Assembly (NCBI RefSeq): GCF_023516575.1
Contig: NZ_JAMGBE010000002.1
Location: 1 to 64,000 of the forward strand
Length of the DNA: 64,000 nt
From: Sphingomonas hankyongi
Lineage (GTDB): Bacteria; Pseudomonadota; Alphaproteobacteria; Sphingomonadales; Sphingomonadaceae
Direction of reading: 5' to 3'
The notes below the pieces were generated by a model. The model searched no databases and was not told the origin of the DNA. It saw only the letters and a list, made by a program, of their open reading frames with translations. Position numbers and translations under genes: made by a program. The first letter of the stretch is position 1. Every line of letters begins with the position of its first letter. Shown in pieces: positions 46,670 through 56,099 of this stretch.

Positions 46670-47776
46670 TCAAACCAGCTCGGTCCAACCGTAGGGGTCA
46701 GGAGCGCTTCCGCGCTGAATGTCGACTAGGGCCGATCGCAAGCGAGCCGTCAGCGGTCCCATGGACTGGCCGCCAATCGTGAACGTTCCGTCGGCTTCCT
46801 TGACGCTCCCGATGGGCGTGACCACAGCCGCCGTTCCGCATGCGAAGGCTTCGGTGAGTCGCCCGCTCTCCGCGTCTGCTTTCCACTGCTCAATGGAATA
46901 GGGCTCTTCGCGAACCGCCAGTCCCATATCGCGCGCAAGCGTCAGGAGGGAATCGCGGGTCACGCCATGAAGGATGGTGCCGTCCAAGGGCGGGGTCTGA
47001 ATGGACCCGTCGCTGAACAAAAAGAACACATTCATTCCGCCGAGTTCTTCGACCCAGCGGCGCTCGACGGCATCGAGAAAAACGACCTGGTCGCAGCCTT
47101 GGCGGAGGGCTTCCGCCTGGGCCACCAGGCTACCGGCATAGTTTCCGCCGCACTTGGCTTCGCCCGTTCCCCCCCGCGCCGCTCGCACATATTCGCGGGT
47201 CACCCATAGCGACACGCTGGGGGAGTCGTTCCTGAAGTAAGCTCCGACGGACGAGGCAATCACAGCGTAGATGAACTGGGTCGACGGCCGCATGCCCAGG
47301 AAGGAGCCGTTCGCGATCATGAAAGGCCGCAGGTAGAGCGAGCCGTCCTCGGTATCCGGAATCCACTCCCTGTCGGCGCGGACAAGCGCACGCACCGATT
47401 CAAGGAACATGTCCTCAGGCAACGGGGGCATCGCCATTCGGATGGCCGACTTGGCGAAACGCCGCGCATTGGCGTCCGGCCGGAACAGTGCAGCGCCCCC
47501 GTTCGGCCTGCGGTACGCCTTCATGCCTTCAAAGATTTCCTGGGCATAGTGGAGAACCGGCGATGCAGGGTCCATCGTGAACGGATGCCGCGCGGTTATG
47601 CGGGCGCCATGCCAATCCTTTTCCTCGTCATATTCGATGATCGCCATGTGGTCGGTGAACACACGGCCGAAGCCGGGATCGATGAGCAGCCGAGCGCGCT
47701 CTTCGGCGGGAACGGGCTTTGCCGTCGGTTCGAAGAGCAGGCCAGCTTCGCCTGCCTTGTGGAGTTCGCCAATCAT
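46670..47776 (-). CDS. ilvE: branched-chain amino-acid aminotransferase
   Basis: 368 residues, the longer class with an N-terminal extension. Marks: YAQEIFEGMKAYRRPNGGAALFRPDAN near residue 90, KCGGNYAGSLVAQAEALRQGCDQVVFLDA (PLP lysine in the first part), GGMNVFFLF and EAFACGTAAVVTPIGSV. It does the last transamination in Ile, Leu and Val synthesis and also their breakdown. Convergent with the dioxygenase gene, with a seven-base gap. Confidence 0.94.
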   Translation of the reverse strand: MIGELHKAGEAGLLFEPTAKPVPAEERARLLIDPGFGRVFTDHMAIIEYDEEKDWHGARITARHPFTMDPASPVLHYAQEIFEGMKAYRRPNGGAALFRPDANARRFAKSAIRMAMPPLPEDMFLESVRALVRADREWIPDTEDGSLYLRPFMIANGSFLGMRPSTQFIYAVIASSVGAYFRNDSPSVSLWVTREYVRAARGGTGEAKCGGNYAGSLVAQAEALRQGCDQVVFLDAVERRWVEELGGMNVFFLFSDGSIQTPPLDGTILHGVTRDSLLTLARDMGLAVREEPYSIEQWKADAESGRLTEAFACGTAAVVTPIGSVKEADGTFTIGGQSMGPLTARLRSALVDIQRGSAPDPYGWTELV

Positions 47777-47803
47777 CGCGTGCCCTTCTTAAGGACAGGG
47801 CGA

Positions 47804-48652
47804 CTAGTGCAGCTGTGACGCTCCCGCAAGCGTAGCCGCTTCTGCCTCGGCGGCGAGCTCTGCGCCGCGCCGCGCAGCGGCCTCTATGGTGACCGCAATC
47901 AGTTGATCGAGAACGCCATCCCGATCGAGCACCGCGAGACCTGCCTCTGTCGTCCCGTTTGGGCTTGCCACGCGGCGCACGATCTCATCCATGCTATCGC
48001 GGTTAGTAGCGCCCAACCACGCCGTGCCGAGCACCGTCTCAAGCGCGACTACCGACGCGATCTCAGTGCTTAATCCCCATTCCTCTGCGGCCTTGCGCAA
48101 CGCATCGATGAAGCGTGCGACATACGCCGTTCCTGCGCCAGCGACCGATCCTACCGCCGCAAGCTTCACCTCGTCAGGCAGCCACGGAGCGAAGCCCAGG
48201 GGCGCGAAGGCCTCGGCCAGCTGGCGGCGGACGCTATCGTCCGCATCCTTGCTGAACAGTCCTATCACTCCGCGGCGGATCGCCACGGGGATGTTAGGCA
48301 TCGCGCGAACGATTGAGGCGACATTCGGGAAGCGGTGGCGCAGGCTGTCGGCTTCCACACCAGCGAGAAGCGACACAATTACGGCTTTCTCGGTGAGCGC
48401 AGGCTGCAGCTGATCCGCCACCTCGTCGAGCCTTTGCGGCTTTACGGCGAGTATAATCAGCTTCGGCGAGGCACCAGCGTCTGCAATAGTTGAGACGGTG
48501 CGCACGCCTTCGACCGGTGTCCCGCTCGGGCGGATCACTACTGCGTTGGACAGGTCGATGCCTGCCGAACGCCAGCCCTGGACGATGGCGCCGCCCATGT
48601 TGCCGCATCCTACGAACCAGGTCGGAACGGGTAATTGAGGTATCGTGGTCAT
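47804..48652 (-). CDS. proC: pyrroline-5-carboxylate reductase
   Basis: 282 residues from an ATG at 48652 overlapping the ybjN stop (ATGA); the longer frame upstream is a shadow. Marks: WFVGCGNMGGAIVQGW (NADPH fold), IILAVKPQRLDEV, IVRAMPNIPVAIRRGV, and the C-terminal AAVGSVAGAGTAYVARFIDAL. Last step of proline synthesis. The chain ubiK-ybjN-proC has two successive four-base overlaps. Confidence 0.94.
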   Translation of the reverse strand: MTTIPQLPVPTWFVGCGNMGGAIVQGWRSAGIDLSNAVVIRPSGTPVEGVRTVSTIADAGASPKLIILAVKPQRLDEVADQLQPALTEKAVIVSLLAGVEADSLRHRFPNVASIVRAMPNIPVAIRRGVIGLFSKDADDSVRRQLAEAFAPLGFAPWLPDEVKLAAVGSVAGAGTAYVARFIDALRKAAEEWGLSTEIASVVALETVLGTAWLGATNRDSMDEIVRRVASPNGTTEAGLAVLDRDGVLDQLIAVTIEAAARRGAELAAEAEAATLAGASQLH

Positions 48653-49164
48653 GCTTCCCCGTGCGTATCGATCAATGCTGCCGCGATTGCTTCGCCGGGC
48701 GACTTCCCGCCCCAGAGGACGAACTGAAATACCGGGTAGAAGCGTTCGCACTCCTCGACGGCGGCCTCGGCGATCGCCTCTGCCTGCTCGAGGCTGAGGC
48801 CATCGTCCTCCCTCACGTCGAGTATGGTGGAATGTCGGAAAACGACAAGCCCCGATCCGGACCACATTTCGAAATGGCCGAGCCAAAGCTGCTCGTTGAT
48901 CAGGCTCAATGCCTCGAAGATTGCGGCCCGCTTCTCGGGCCCGACCTTGATGTCAGGGAAGGCGAGAAACTGCAGGACCTGGTCTTCGGGCCGCCAGACG
49001 CCGCGAAGCTCATACTGAGCCCAGCTTCCGGTAGCGGACGCCACGATCTCACCCTCGGCCGTCCGCTCGCAAGCCCAACCGCGCGCCTCGAAATAGGCTT
49101 CGAGGACCTCGATCGGGGCGCCGTCGTCCCGCTCGTCCTGGGTTTCTTCCTCGCGCAGGTTCAA
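48649..49164 (-). CDS. YbjN domain-containing protein
   Basis: 171 residues. YbjN/type III chaperone-like fold: PIEVLEAYFEARGWACERTAEGEI at the start, WAQYELRGVWRPEDQVLQFLAF, then NEQLWLGHFEMWSGSGLVVFRHS in the middle. A Ser/acid-rich head precedes it. In E. coli YbjN affects motility and stress; here no partner is evident. ATG overlaps the ubiK stop and its own stop overlaps the proC start. Confidence 0.88.
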   Translation of the reverse strand: MNLREEETQDERDDGAPIEVLEAYFEARGWACERTAEGEIVASATGSWAQYELRGVWRPEDQVLQFLAFPDIKVGPEKRAAIFEALSLINEQLWLGHFEMWSGSGLVVFRHSTILDVREDDGLSLEQAEAIAEAAVEECERFYPVFQFVLWGGKSPGEAIAAALIDTHGEA

Positions 49165-49469
49165 GCTCCGGCCGCGCCCTTCGGACGACCGCCCCTTTTG
49201 GATGCAGTCGTTGTGCGTGCTGACCCTGCACTTTTGGTTTCCAGCGCGGCAATCCGCGCCTTCAGGATCTCATTTTCGTCACGGGCCGCGGCTGCCATGG
49301 CTTTGACCGCCTCGAACTCGTCGCGCCCGACGAAGTCCTGGCCCCCCATCCATTCACGGAATTTCTCACGCGCGGACGATTCGGCCTCGCGGCCCATGCC
49401 TGCCATCGTGCCGGCAAAGCCATTCACCATCTTGACGAAGTCGTCGAACATCTTGTTCTCGGACTGCAT
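49161..49469 (-). CDS. ubiK: UbiK-type ubiquinone accessory factor (BMFP)
   Basis: 102 residues. Marks: FDDFVKMVNGFAGTMAGMGREAE, FREWMGGQDFVGRDEFEAVKAMA, and coiled coil EILKARIAALE. Tail rich in Ala, Thr, Lys and Gly. UbiK helps COQ/Ubi complexes in ubiquinone synthesis by binding lipid surfaces. ATGA-coupled to the YbjN gene. Confidence 0.87.
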   Translation of the reverse strand: MQSENKMFDDFVKMVNGFAGTMAGMGREAESSAREKFREWMGGQDFVGRDEFEAVKAMAAAARDENEILKARIAALETKSAGSARTTTASKRGGRPKGAAGA

Positions 49470-49583
49470 AGGAATACCTCCCTTTCGGCGGCCAAATAGG
49501 ATGTCGCCGTCGATTTCGCCACCCTGGGTGCCGCGTCTATCCCCAGCTTTAGAGGAGACGTCCGCGGACTATCCCCAGCTATT

Positions 49584-50102
49584 TCAGCCCAGTAGCGACG
49601 TTCCTGCCCCAGGATTGAGGCTCTCAATCGCCGAATTGAGCGTCGCGGCGAAGACCAGCCACGCCAAGTAAGGGATCAACAGGAAGCCGGCCGGCTTACG
49701 CAGCCGATAGAACTGACCAGCAGTTGCCGCGGCCAGGATGGCCATCACATAGATCACATATTTCGCCAGGGTGATGTCATGGGCCGCGAAGAAGATCGGA
49801 GACCATGCGAAGTTCAGCGCCAGCTGGATGAAAAAGAGGGTGAGCGCTGTTCGCCTCCGCGGGCTTGGTGGTTCGGCGAGCACCATCGCAAGCGCGATGC
49901 CCATCAGCAGATAAAGCGCGGGCCAGACCACGCCGAAGGCCCAGCCAGGTGGCATGAAGAAGGGCTTATCTAGTCCAGCGAACCAGCTGTTCCCATATCC
50001 GCTATTCGACAGCCACCCGCTCGCGGAGCCGAGCAACACGATCAGCGGCGCGGTGATGACCGCCAGCGTCGACCAGCTTTTCTGTTCCGCACGTTCAACC
50101 AT
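49584..50102 (-). CDS. tspO: TspO/MBR family membrane protein
   Basis: 172 residues from an ATG at 50102 overlapping the tlyA stop by eight bases. Five spans; signature WFAGLDKPFFMPPGWAFGVVWPALYLLMG near residue 45 (split here for length) and LNFAWSPIFF near 100. Binds porphyrins and cholesterol-like ligands in outer/inner membranes and affects pigment and stress responses in alphaproteobacteria. Confidence 0.92.
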   Translation of the reverse strand: MVERAEQKSWSTLAVITAPLIVLLGSASGWLSNSGYGNSWFAGLDKPFFMPPGWAFGVVWPALYLLMGIALAMVLAEPPSPRRRTALTLFFIQLALNFAWSPIFFAAHDITLAKYVIYVMAILAAATAGQFYRLRKPAGFLLIPYLAWLVFAATLNSAIESLNPGAGTSLLG

Positions 50103-50805
50103 ATTTTTCGGCTCCAAGCAGGAACTCAACATTGCCTTCGGGCCCGGTGATCGGGCTTGGCGTAATGCCCAGCACGGTCCAGCCCTGCGATTCAACCCAG
50201 CCTTTGGCCCCAGTGCAGACCTTCTGATGGATAGCGGGGTCGCGGACGACGCCGCCCTTACCCACCTCATCGCGCCCGGCTTCGAACTGCGGCTTGATCA
50301 ATGCGACCAATTTTGCATGAGGCTTCGCGAGCTTCAGCGGCGCATCGAGCACCTTCGCTAGGCTGATGAAGCTTGCATCGCAAACCACGATATCCACTGG
50401 CTCGGGGATAAGCTTGTTGTCGAGACTTCGGGCGTTGGTCTGCTCGTGGACGACAACACGCGGATCCTGCCTAAGCTTCCAGGCCAGCTGGTTCGTCCCG
50501 ACATCGACCGCATAAACTCTGAATGCTCCGCGCGAGAGGAGCACATCGGTGAAGCCGCCCGTCGAGCTGCCGATATCTAGTGCAACGGCTCCGGCCGGAT
50601 CGAAACCGAATTGGGTCAGTCCGTGATCGAGCTTAATGCCGCCGCGAGATACCCAGGGATGGTCCTTGCCGCGGACTTCCAGGGGCGCATCCTCGGCTAA
50701 CATGTCGCCGGGCTTTGCCAGCTTCCTCTCACCGCTGAACACGGCTCCGGCCATTATCAGCGCCTGGGCGCGTGTTCGGCTCTCGGCCATCCCACGGCTT
50801 ACCAA
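50095..50805 (-). CDS. tlyA: TlyA-type rRNA 2'-O-methyltransferase
   Basis: 236 residues counted from a TTG at 50805. S4 RNA-binding part: MAESRTRAQALIMAGAVFSG; FtsJ-like methylase: VSRGGIKLDHGL, GAVALDIGSSTGGFTDVLLSRGA (AdoMet), VDVGTNQLAWKL, IKPQFEAGRDEVGKGGV. TlyA methylates 16S/23S rRNA. Reading back in the same frame gives [14 protein letters not shown], the normal family start, but its first codon is GTA and no ATG/GTG/TTG lies at or just before it. The true start is therefore unclear. Confidence 0.9.
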   Translation of the reverse strand: MVSRGMAESRTRAQALIMAGAVFSGERKLAKPGDMLAEDAPLEVRGKDHPWVSRGGIKLDHGLTQFGFDPAGAVALDIGSSTGGFTDVLLSRGAFRVYAVDVGTNQLAWKLRQDPRVVVHEQTNARSLDNKLIPEPVDIVVCDASFISLAKVLDAPLKLAKPHAKLVALIKPQFEAGRDEVGKGGVVRDPAIHQKVCTGAKGWVESQGWTVLGITPSPITGPEGNVEFLLGAEKYG

Positions 50806-50828
50806 AAGCTGGTCTGCGCGCGACTTGG

Positions 50829-52751
50829 CTACGCGCGTGCCTCCTCGACCCCGGCGCTGTTCACACGCAGGGCCTTGAGCACTGTCTCCACGATATGCGG
50901 CGCATTGAGCCCAGCCTCGTCATACTGCCTCTCGGGCTTGTCATGATCCTGGAAGCGATCCGGGAGCCGCATGGTGCGGATCTTGAGGCCCCCGTCGACC
51001 AATCCTTCGTCGCTCGCCAGAGTCAGCACGTGCGCACCCAGGCCGCCGATCGCCGCTTCCTCGACCGTCACGGCAACTTGGTGAGTCGTCAGCAGCCCGC
51101 GGATGAGGTCTTCGTCGAGGGGCTTGGCGAAGCGCAAGTCCGCGACGGTGGTGGACAAGCCTTTTGCCTCCAGTTGGTCAGCGGCTTTTTCCGCCTCGGC
51201 AAGGCGGGTACCCAGTGAAAGGATCGCGACCTTGTTACCCTGTCTTACGATGCGCCCCTTGCCGATCTCCAGCGCCTGCGGTGCCTCGGGCAACGCCAGC
51301 CCCCTTCCCTCGCCGCGCGGATAGCGGACGGCAATCGGGCCGCTGTCGTGCAATGCCATCGTATGAACCATATGGCAGAGCTCAGCCTCGTCCGCGGCCG
51401 CCATGACGACGAAGTTCGGCAGAGTGCATAGGTACGCGAGGTCGAAGCTGCCGGCGTGCGTGGCGCCGTCGGCACCCACCAGACCCGCGCGGTCCATCGC
51501 GAAGCGAACCGGCAAGTTCTGGATTGCCACGTCATGGACGACCTGATCGTAGGCTCGCTGGAGGAAGGTCGAATAGATCGTCGCGAACGGCCGATATCCC
51601 TGCGCAGCGAGGCCGGCCGCGAAGGTGACTGCATGCTGCTCGGCAATGCCGACGTCGAACGTCCGTTCCGGGAATGCCTCAGCCACCTTATCGAGGCCTG
51701 TCCCCGAAGGCATGGCAGCCGTGATGGCTACGACCTTCTCGTCGCGTTGCATCTCTGCCGAAAGCGCTTTGGCGAAGACTGAAGTATAACTCGGCGCACC
51801 TGCAGCTGCTTTGGCTTGAATCCCCGAGACAACGTCGAACTTGACCACCCCATGATATTTGTCGGCACTGTTCTCGGCGGGCGCGTAGCCTTTGCCCTTC
51901 TGGGTCACCGCATGGACGAGGATCGGCCCTATGTCGGCATCGCGAACATTTTCCAGGACCTCGACGAGCGCGCGCACATCGTGACCGTCTACAGGTCCGA
52001 CATAATAAAAACCGAGCTCATCGAAGAGCGTACCGCCAGCCATCATGCCGCGCGCATATTCTTCCATGCGCTTGGCAGCCGTGTGGAGCGCATCGGGCAT
52101 TGCGCGCGCCAGCTTTTGCGCCACGCCCCGGACCGACAGATACTTGCTGGAACTGACGAGCCGCGCGAGCGAGTTGCGAAGCGACCCTACGGGCGGCGCG
52201 ATCGACATGTCATTGTCGTTGAGAATCACCACCAGGCGATTGCCGGCTGCCTCGGCGTTGTTCATCGCCTCGTACGCCATGCCGGCCGATAGCGCGCCGT
52301 CGCCGATCACCGCGATCGCGCGCCCGGGCTCACCCGAAAGCTTGTTCGCAATCGCGAAGCCCAGCGCAGCCGAGATCGACGTCGAGCTGTGAGCAGCCCC
52401 AAAAGGATCGTATTCGCTCTCGCTGCGCCGGGTAAATCCGCTCAAGCCCCCGCCCTGACGCAAAGTGCGGATCCGGTCGCGGCGCCCCGTAACGATCTTA
52501 TGTGGATAGGCCTGATGCCCCACGTCCCAGATCAATTTGTCGTTCGGCGTGTTGAAGACATAGTGGATAGCGATCGTAAGCTCGACGACGCCGAGGCCCG
52601 CTCCCAAATGCCCGCCCGTCACCGAAACGGCCGAAATCATTTCCTGGCGGAGCTCATCGGCAAGCTGCGGTAGCTGCTCCTTGCTTAAAGCACGGATATC
52701 AGCCGGGAACTGCATCTTATCCAGCAGTGGCGTATTAGGGCGATCGCTCAT
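50829..52751 (-). CDS. dxs: 1-deoxy-D-xylulose-5-phosphate synthase
   Basis: 640 residues, full length. ThDP domain: [49 protein letters not shown]; transketolase halves: [51 protein letters not shown]. It condenses pyruvate with glyceraldehyde-3-P, first step of the MEP route to isoprenoids (ubiquinone, carotenoids). Same strand as tlyA and tspO downstream. Confidence 0.96.
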   Translation of the reverse strand: MSDRPNTPLLDKMQFPADIRALSKEQLPQLADELRQEMISAVSVTGGHLGAGLGVVELTIAIHYVFNTPNDKLIWDVGHQAYPHKIVTGRRDRIRTLRQGGGLSGFTRRSESEYDPFGAAHSSTSISAALGFAIANKLSGEPGRAIAVIGDGALSAGMAYEAMNNAEAAGNRLVVILNDNDMSIAPPVGSLRNSLARLVSSSKYLSVRGVAQKLARAMPDALHTAAKRMEEYARGMMAGGTLFDELGFYYVGPVDGHDVRALVEVLENVRDADIGPILVHAVTQKGKGYAPAENSADKYHGVVKFDVVSGIQAKAAAGAPSYTSVFAKALSAEMQRDEKVVAITAAMPSGTGLDKVAEAFPERTFDVGIAEQHAVTFAAGLAAQGYRPFATIYSTFLQRAYDQVVHDVAIQNLPVRFAMDRAGLVGADGATHAGSFDLAYLCTLPNFVVMAAADEAELCHMVHTMALHDSGPIAVRYPRGEGRGLALPEAPQALEIGKGRIVRQGNKVAILSLGTRLAEAEKAADQLEAKGLSTTVADLRFAKPLDEDLIRGLLTTHQVAVTVEEAAIGGLGAHVLTLASDEGLVDGGLKIRTMRLPDRFQDHDKPERQYDEAGLNAPHIVETVLKALRVNSAGVEEARA

Positions 52752-52837
52752 CGGGTGTGCGCCTTACCCACAAGCCTTTGAGATGTCACCAACACGCCTT
52801 AGCGCGCCAACGATTTCAGCGATTCCTCACGCCCTGC

Positions 52838-53308
52838 TCAGGAAACGCGGCAGTCCCCGCAGGTGCCGCGAACTTCGATGACTGGGCGAGGTGCGGAAAA
52901 ACCCGCCTCTTTCGCGGCTTCCCGGACTCCGCTGGTCAGGTTGTCGTCGTCGATATGGACAGCCTGCCCGCACGTATCGCAGATGAGGAAAATGCAGTCG
53001 TGGAGACAGCCGGGATGCTGGTTCGCGACATAGGCGTTGGCGCTCTCCACGCGGCGAGCGAGGTTGGCCGTCACGAACAGGTCGAGGATACGATACACGC
53101 TGTTTGCGGCCACTCGCCGTCCCTGCGTGTTCGAGACGGCTTCGGCGATGTCATAAGCGCTGGCCGGTTTCTCAAAGCCAGCCAAGGCGTCAAACACCGC
53201 AGCGCGCATGTCGGTCCATTGCTCGCCTTCGCGCACCAGCCGGTCTCGAGCGGCCCGCTTTAGCGATGCGCCCTCATGGAGCTTATGGTCGTGTCGGATC
53301 ATGGACAC
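52838..53308 (-). CDS. zur: Fur-family zinc regulator (Zur-like)
   Basis: 156 residues. Helix-turn-helix: REGEQWTDMRAAVFDALAGFEKPASAYDIAEAV. Metal sites: HPGCLHDCIFLICDTCGQ and the C-terminal RGTCGDCRVS, the two Cys-x-x-Cys pairs of a structural zinc, as in Zur. Represses zinc-uptake genes when zinc is plentiful. A MerC-type gene lies directly upstream on the same strand with a 46-base gap. Confidence 0.88.
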   Translation of the reverse strand: MSMIRHDHKLHEGASLKRAARDRLVREGEQWTDMRAAVFDALAGFEKPASAYDIAEAVSNTQGRRVAANSVYRILDLFVTANLARRVESANAYVANQHPGCLHDCIFLICDTCGQAVHIDDDNLTSGVREAAKEAGFSAPRPVIEVRGTCGDCRVS

Positions 53309-53354
53309 AGCGGAAGTTAGTCCCGACGGGTCATACGGGCAAGCAGCAGCCGCG

Positions 53355-53747
53355 CTACTCGCTTGCCAGCACGTTCAGCCGATGACCGAGCGCCAGGATC
53401 ATCACTCCTACCACCGTGAAAATGGCCTCACGGCCTCCATGCGGCTGAGTGAGGGCAACTGCCATCAACGCCAGCCCCAAGCCTCCGATCGCGCTCGGCA
53501 GCCAGAAACCGTGCTCCCGAATGCCGCGGCCGAGCGCAATCGCGCCCAATGCTATCGCCAAGACCAATCCAACTTCGTGGATGATCGGATCGCCCAGGAT
53601 TCCGCCCGCGGCGGAGAGCAGCGCCAGCAGCACCGACGTCGCCAGGCAATGAACCAGGCAAAGACCCGACAGGGTCATCGCTAGCCGGTCAAGGCGCGAG
53701 TTCGGGACGGACAACTGATTCACTGCAGCCGCATATAGAGAATGCAT
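53355..53747 (-). CDS. MerC domain protein
   Basis: 130 residues from an ATG at 53747. Four spans: LSGLCLVHCLATSVLLALLSA with a Cys pair six residues apart (GLCLVHC), then LVLAIALGAIALG, HGFWLPSAIGGLGLALMAVAL and AIFTVVGVMILALGHRL. MerC domains in alphaproteobacteria are often near Zur and may move zinc or mercury; the substrate is not shown. A possible Zur box precedes it. Confidence 0.82.
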   Translation of the reverse strand: MHSLYAAAVNQLSVPNSRLDRLAMTLSGLCLVHCLATSVLLALLSAAGGILGDPIIHEVGLVLAIALGAIALGRGIREHGFWLPSAIGGLGLALMAVALTQPHGGREAIFTVVGVMILALGHRLNVLASE

Positions 53748-53755
53748 TCGCTGGT

Positions 53756-53772
53756 GACAATATATCATAAGC
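53756..53772 (-). promoter_or_regulatory. candidate Zur box / -10 before merC
   Basis: On the minus strand TTATGATATATTGTCA lies just upstream of the merC start. It resembles the AT-rich Zur core TTATAATATAAC with a few changes and contains TATGAT, a fair -10. This would let Zur control the merC-zur transcript. Match found by eye only. Confidence 0.3.
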
Positions 53773-53824
53773 TCGATTTCGGCACTTGTCGCGCCGCTGG
53801 TCGCGCGCAAATAGGCGTTCACCG

Positions 53825-54883
53825 ATGGCTACCCGCACGACTCCCTTGGCACCGACCCAATCCCGCGCGCGTCCGCTCGCGCTCTCGAATCTGCTTCTGT
53901 TTGTCGCCCTGCTCGTATTTGCGATGGTGGTGGTCGGCGGAATTACCCGACTGACCGAGAGTGGCCTGTCGATCACCGAATGGAAGCCGATCAGCGGCGC
54001 GATACCGCCGCTGACGCACTCCGATTGGATGCATGCCTTCGTGCTTTACCAGGCAACGCCCGAGTATCAGCAAATCAACGGGCCCGCAGGCATGACTCTA
54101 GACCAATTCAAGCAAATCTATTGGTGGGAATTCTTGCATCGGCTGCTCGGCCGCCTGATCGGCATCGTCTTCGCACTGCCCTTGTTGTGGTTCGCAGTCA
54201 GGCGAGAAATCCCGAGCGGTTACGGTTGGAAGGTGGTGGGGTTGCTAGCGCTGGGCGGGATGCAGGGCGCCCTGGGGTGGTACATGGTCATGTCCGGGCT
54301 CTCCGAACGAACGGACGTAAGCCACCTCCGACTGTCAGCGCACCTTCTCCTGGCGCTTACGATCATGGGTACGCTCATTTGGGTGGCTCTTGATCTCCGC
54401 CGTCTTGCGAAGACTGGCCAGGACGAGCCCTCCCGCCTGACCGCGCAAGCAGCAGTGACCCTCGCGATCCTTTACGTGCAACTGCTCTACGGCGCTTGGG
54501 TAGCGGGCCTGAATGCGGGCCAGGTCGCGCCCACCTGGCCCGACATGCAGGGACGATTTGTGCCTGAAGGCATAGACTGGAGCCACGGTTCGCTTTGGGC
54601 GCTGACCAGCGACCCGTATCTCGTCCACTTCATCCATCGGTGGTGGGCTTGGGTCGTCGTGGTCGCCATGGTGATGTTCGCGCGAAGAGTACGGCGGGTG
54701 CCTGGGGGCCGACGGGCTTCGATCGCCATACATTCAGCCTTCGGCACGCAGGTGATCCTGGGCATCCTGACTGTGCTCACTGGTGTTCTGATCTGGCTTG
54801 CGGCGCTCCATCAAGCCGTTGGCGCACTGCTGTTGGCGAGCACAGTCTGGGGAGCCCATGAACTCGGGAGCAGACGCACATGA
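53825..54883 (+). CDS. ctaA: heme A synthase (COX15/CtaA type 2)
   Basis: 352 residues from an ATG at 53825. Eight spans. Marks: GGITRLTESGLSITEWKPISGAIPP (GG..T.LT.S), WEFLHRLLGRLIGIVF (heme His), MQGALGWYMVMSGL, SHLRLSAHLLLAL, WVAGLNAGQVAPTWPDM, FIHRWWAWVVV and ALHQAVGALLL. Oxidises heme O to heme A for aa3 oxidase. ATGA-coupled to cutA. Confidence 0.95.
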   Translation: MATRTTPLAPTQSRARPLALSNLLLFVALLVFAMVVVGGITRLTESGLSITEWKPISGAIPPLTHSDWMHAFVLYQATPEYQQINGPAGMTLDQFKQIYWWEFLHRLLGRLIGIVFALPLLWFAVRREIPSGYGWKVVGLLALGGMQGALGWYMVMSGLSERTDVSHLRLSAHLLLALTIMGTLIWVALDLRRLAKTGQDEPSRLTAQAAVTLAILYVQLLYGAWVAGLNAGQVAPTWPDMQGRFVPEGIDWSHGSLWALTSDPYLVHFIHRWWAWVVVVAMVMFARRVRRVPGGRRASIAIHSAFGTQVILGILTVLTGVLIWLAALHQAVGALLLASTVWGAHELGSRRT

Positions 54884-55194
54884 GCGTCGTGTCGGTCTAC
54901 GCAATTTTCGGCAGCGCGGACGAAGCGGAGCGCATCGGCAGGACCGCGATAGAAGAGCGCCTCGCCGCCTGCATCAACATCTTGGGTCCGGTGCGCTCGA
55001 TCTACCGTTGGCAGGGCGCCATTGAATGTGCTGAAGAGGTCGGCGCGATCCTGAAAACATCGAATGAGCAGGCGGATGCGTTGATCGCGCGCATTGCGGG
55101 ACTGCACAGCTACGACGTGCCCTGCATCGTGACATGGCCCATCGACAAGATCCTGGGCAGCTACGCAGACTGGGTGGAGGGCAGCGTGGGCTAA
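54880..55194 (+). CDS. cutA: CutA divalent-cation tolerance protein
   Basis: 104 residues, normal length. Marks: AIFGSADEAERIGRTAIEERLAACINIL, IYRWQGAIECAEEV and HSYDVPCIVTWPIDKILGSYADWV. Trimeric, once linked to copper tolerance; actual function is unsettled. Overlaps ctaA by four bases and the convergent Crp/Fnr gene by four bases. Confidence 0.94.
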   Translation: MSVVSVYAIFGSADEAERIGRTAIEERLAACINILGPVRSIYRWQGAIECAEEVGAILKTSNEQADALIARIAGLHSYDVPCIVTWPIDKILGSYADWVEGSVG

Positions 55195-55910
55195 ATGGGC
55201 CGCCGCTCGAGATACAAATAGCTTGGGTCGAACTCCGCCAACCCTTTCAACCGGTCCCGATCGAGGATCGTGAGCCGGCGATTTGCAAGTCCGATCAGGT
55301 TGCGACGGCGGATTTCTTGGACGGTTCGATTAGCGTGGACCACCGTCAGCCCGAGGCACTCCGCAAGCTCTCGCTGCGTGAGCGGAAACTCGTAGGAATC
55401 GCCCTGCATCGCCCCTACCATGTGGAGACGCTCGTAAAGCTCGCAGAAGACGTGCGCCATCCGGGCGATGGCGGAGCGCCGGCCGAGCGACAGAGCCCAT
55501 TCACGATGGATGGCCGCATCGATATTCGTCGACATCCAATAGATGCGTGCGAGGCGCGGATAACGCTCAGTAATTTCTCGCAGCCGCTCATGCGGCACCA
55601 CGGCGATGGTACAGTCGCTGAGTGCCAGCACATCGTGATCCAGGCGTTTCAGGGTGAAGCCGTGGAGGTCGGGAAAATCGCCGGGCACATGAAGCTCCGT
55701 GAACTGCCGCTCGCCGCCGGGCAGGTCTTTGCTTCTCGCCAACCAGCCGCGCAGCAGTAGCAGGCTCTCGTCCAGCATCTGGCCCGATCGAACGAGGACC
55801 TGATCGGCGCGGATTTCACGCGTCTCGCTGACGGCATTACGAATGGCCCGTTCCTCTTCGGGGGCCACCTCAGCACGCCTACGCAACTTCTTCAGGTGCA
55901 CGGTAATCAT
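55191..55910 (-). CDS. Crp/Fnr-family regulator A
   Basis: 239 residues from an ATG at 55910 (GTG at 55925 possible). cNMP-like domain: RADQVLVRSGQMLDESLLLLRGW, FTELHVPGDFPDLHGFTL; Crp-type helix-turn-helix: FPLTQRELAECLGLTVVHANRTVQEIRRRN. No Cys cluster for an Fe-S sensor like FNR is seen. Related to regulator B at 56560..57342 in layout (both with REW...LGRRSA / LGQRSA linkers), so they look like paralogues. Target genes unknown. Confidence 0.88.
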   Translation of the reverse strand: MITVHLKKLRRRAEVAPEEERAIRNAVSETREIRADQVLVRSGQMLDESLLLLRGWLARSKDLPGGERQFTELHVPGDFPDLHGFTLKRLDHDVLALSDCTIAVVPHERLREITERYPRLARIYWMSTNIDAAIHREWALSLGRRSAIARMAHVFCELYERLHMVGAMQGDSYEFPLTQRELAECLGLTVVHANRTVQEIRRRNLIGLANRRLTILDRDRLKGLAEFDPSYLYLERRPI

Positions 55911-56099
55911 GCAAACGCCACCCACACAACGCGAACGCGCATAGGTTACACGACCGTTCCAATCCGCAAAGTCCCGAATTCGGGCGCTAAATTGGGGTTG
56001 ATATACCCTGGATTAAGTTCGCACGAGGTCTTGCGATGTCACGTAGGACCGAGATCCGCTTGTCGGCTCGATCGATCCGGCCGTGAATTTCCGGCCCAC

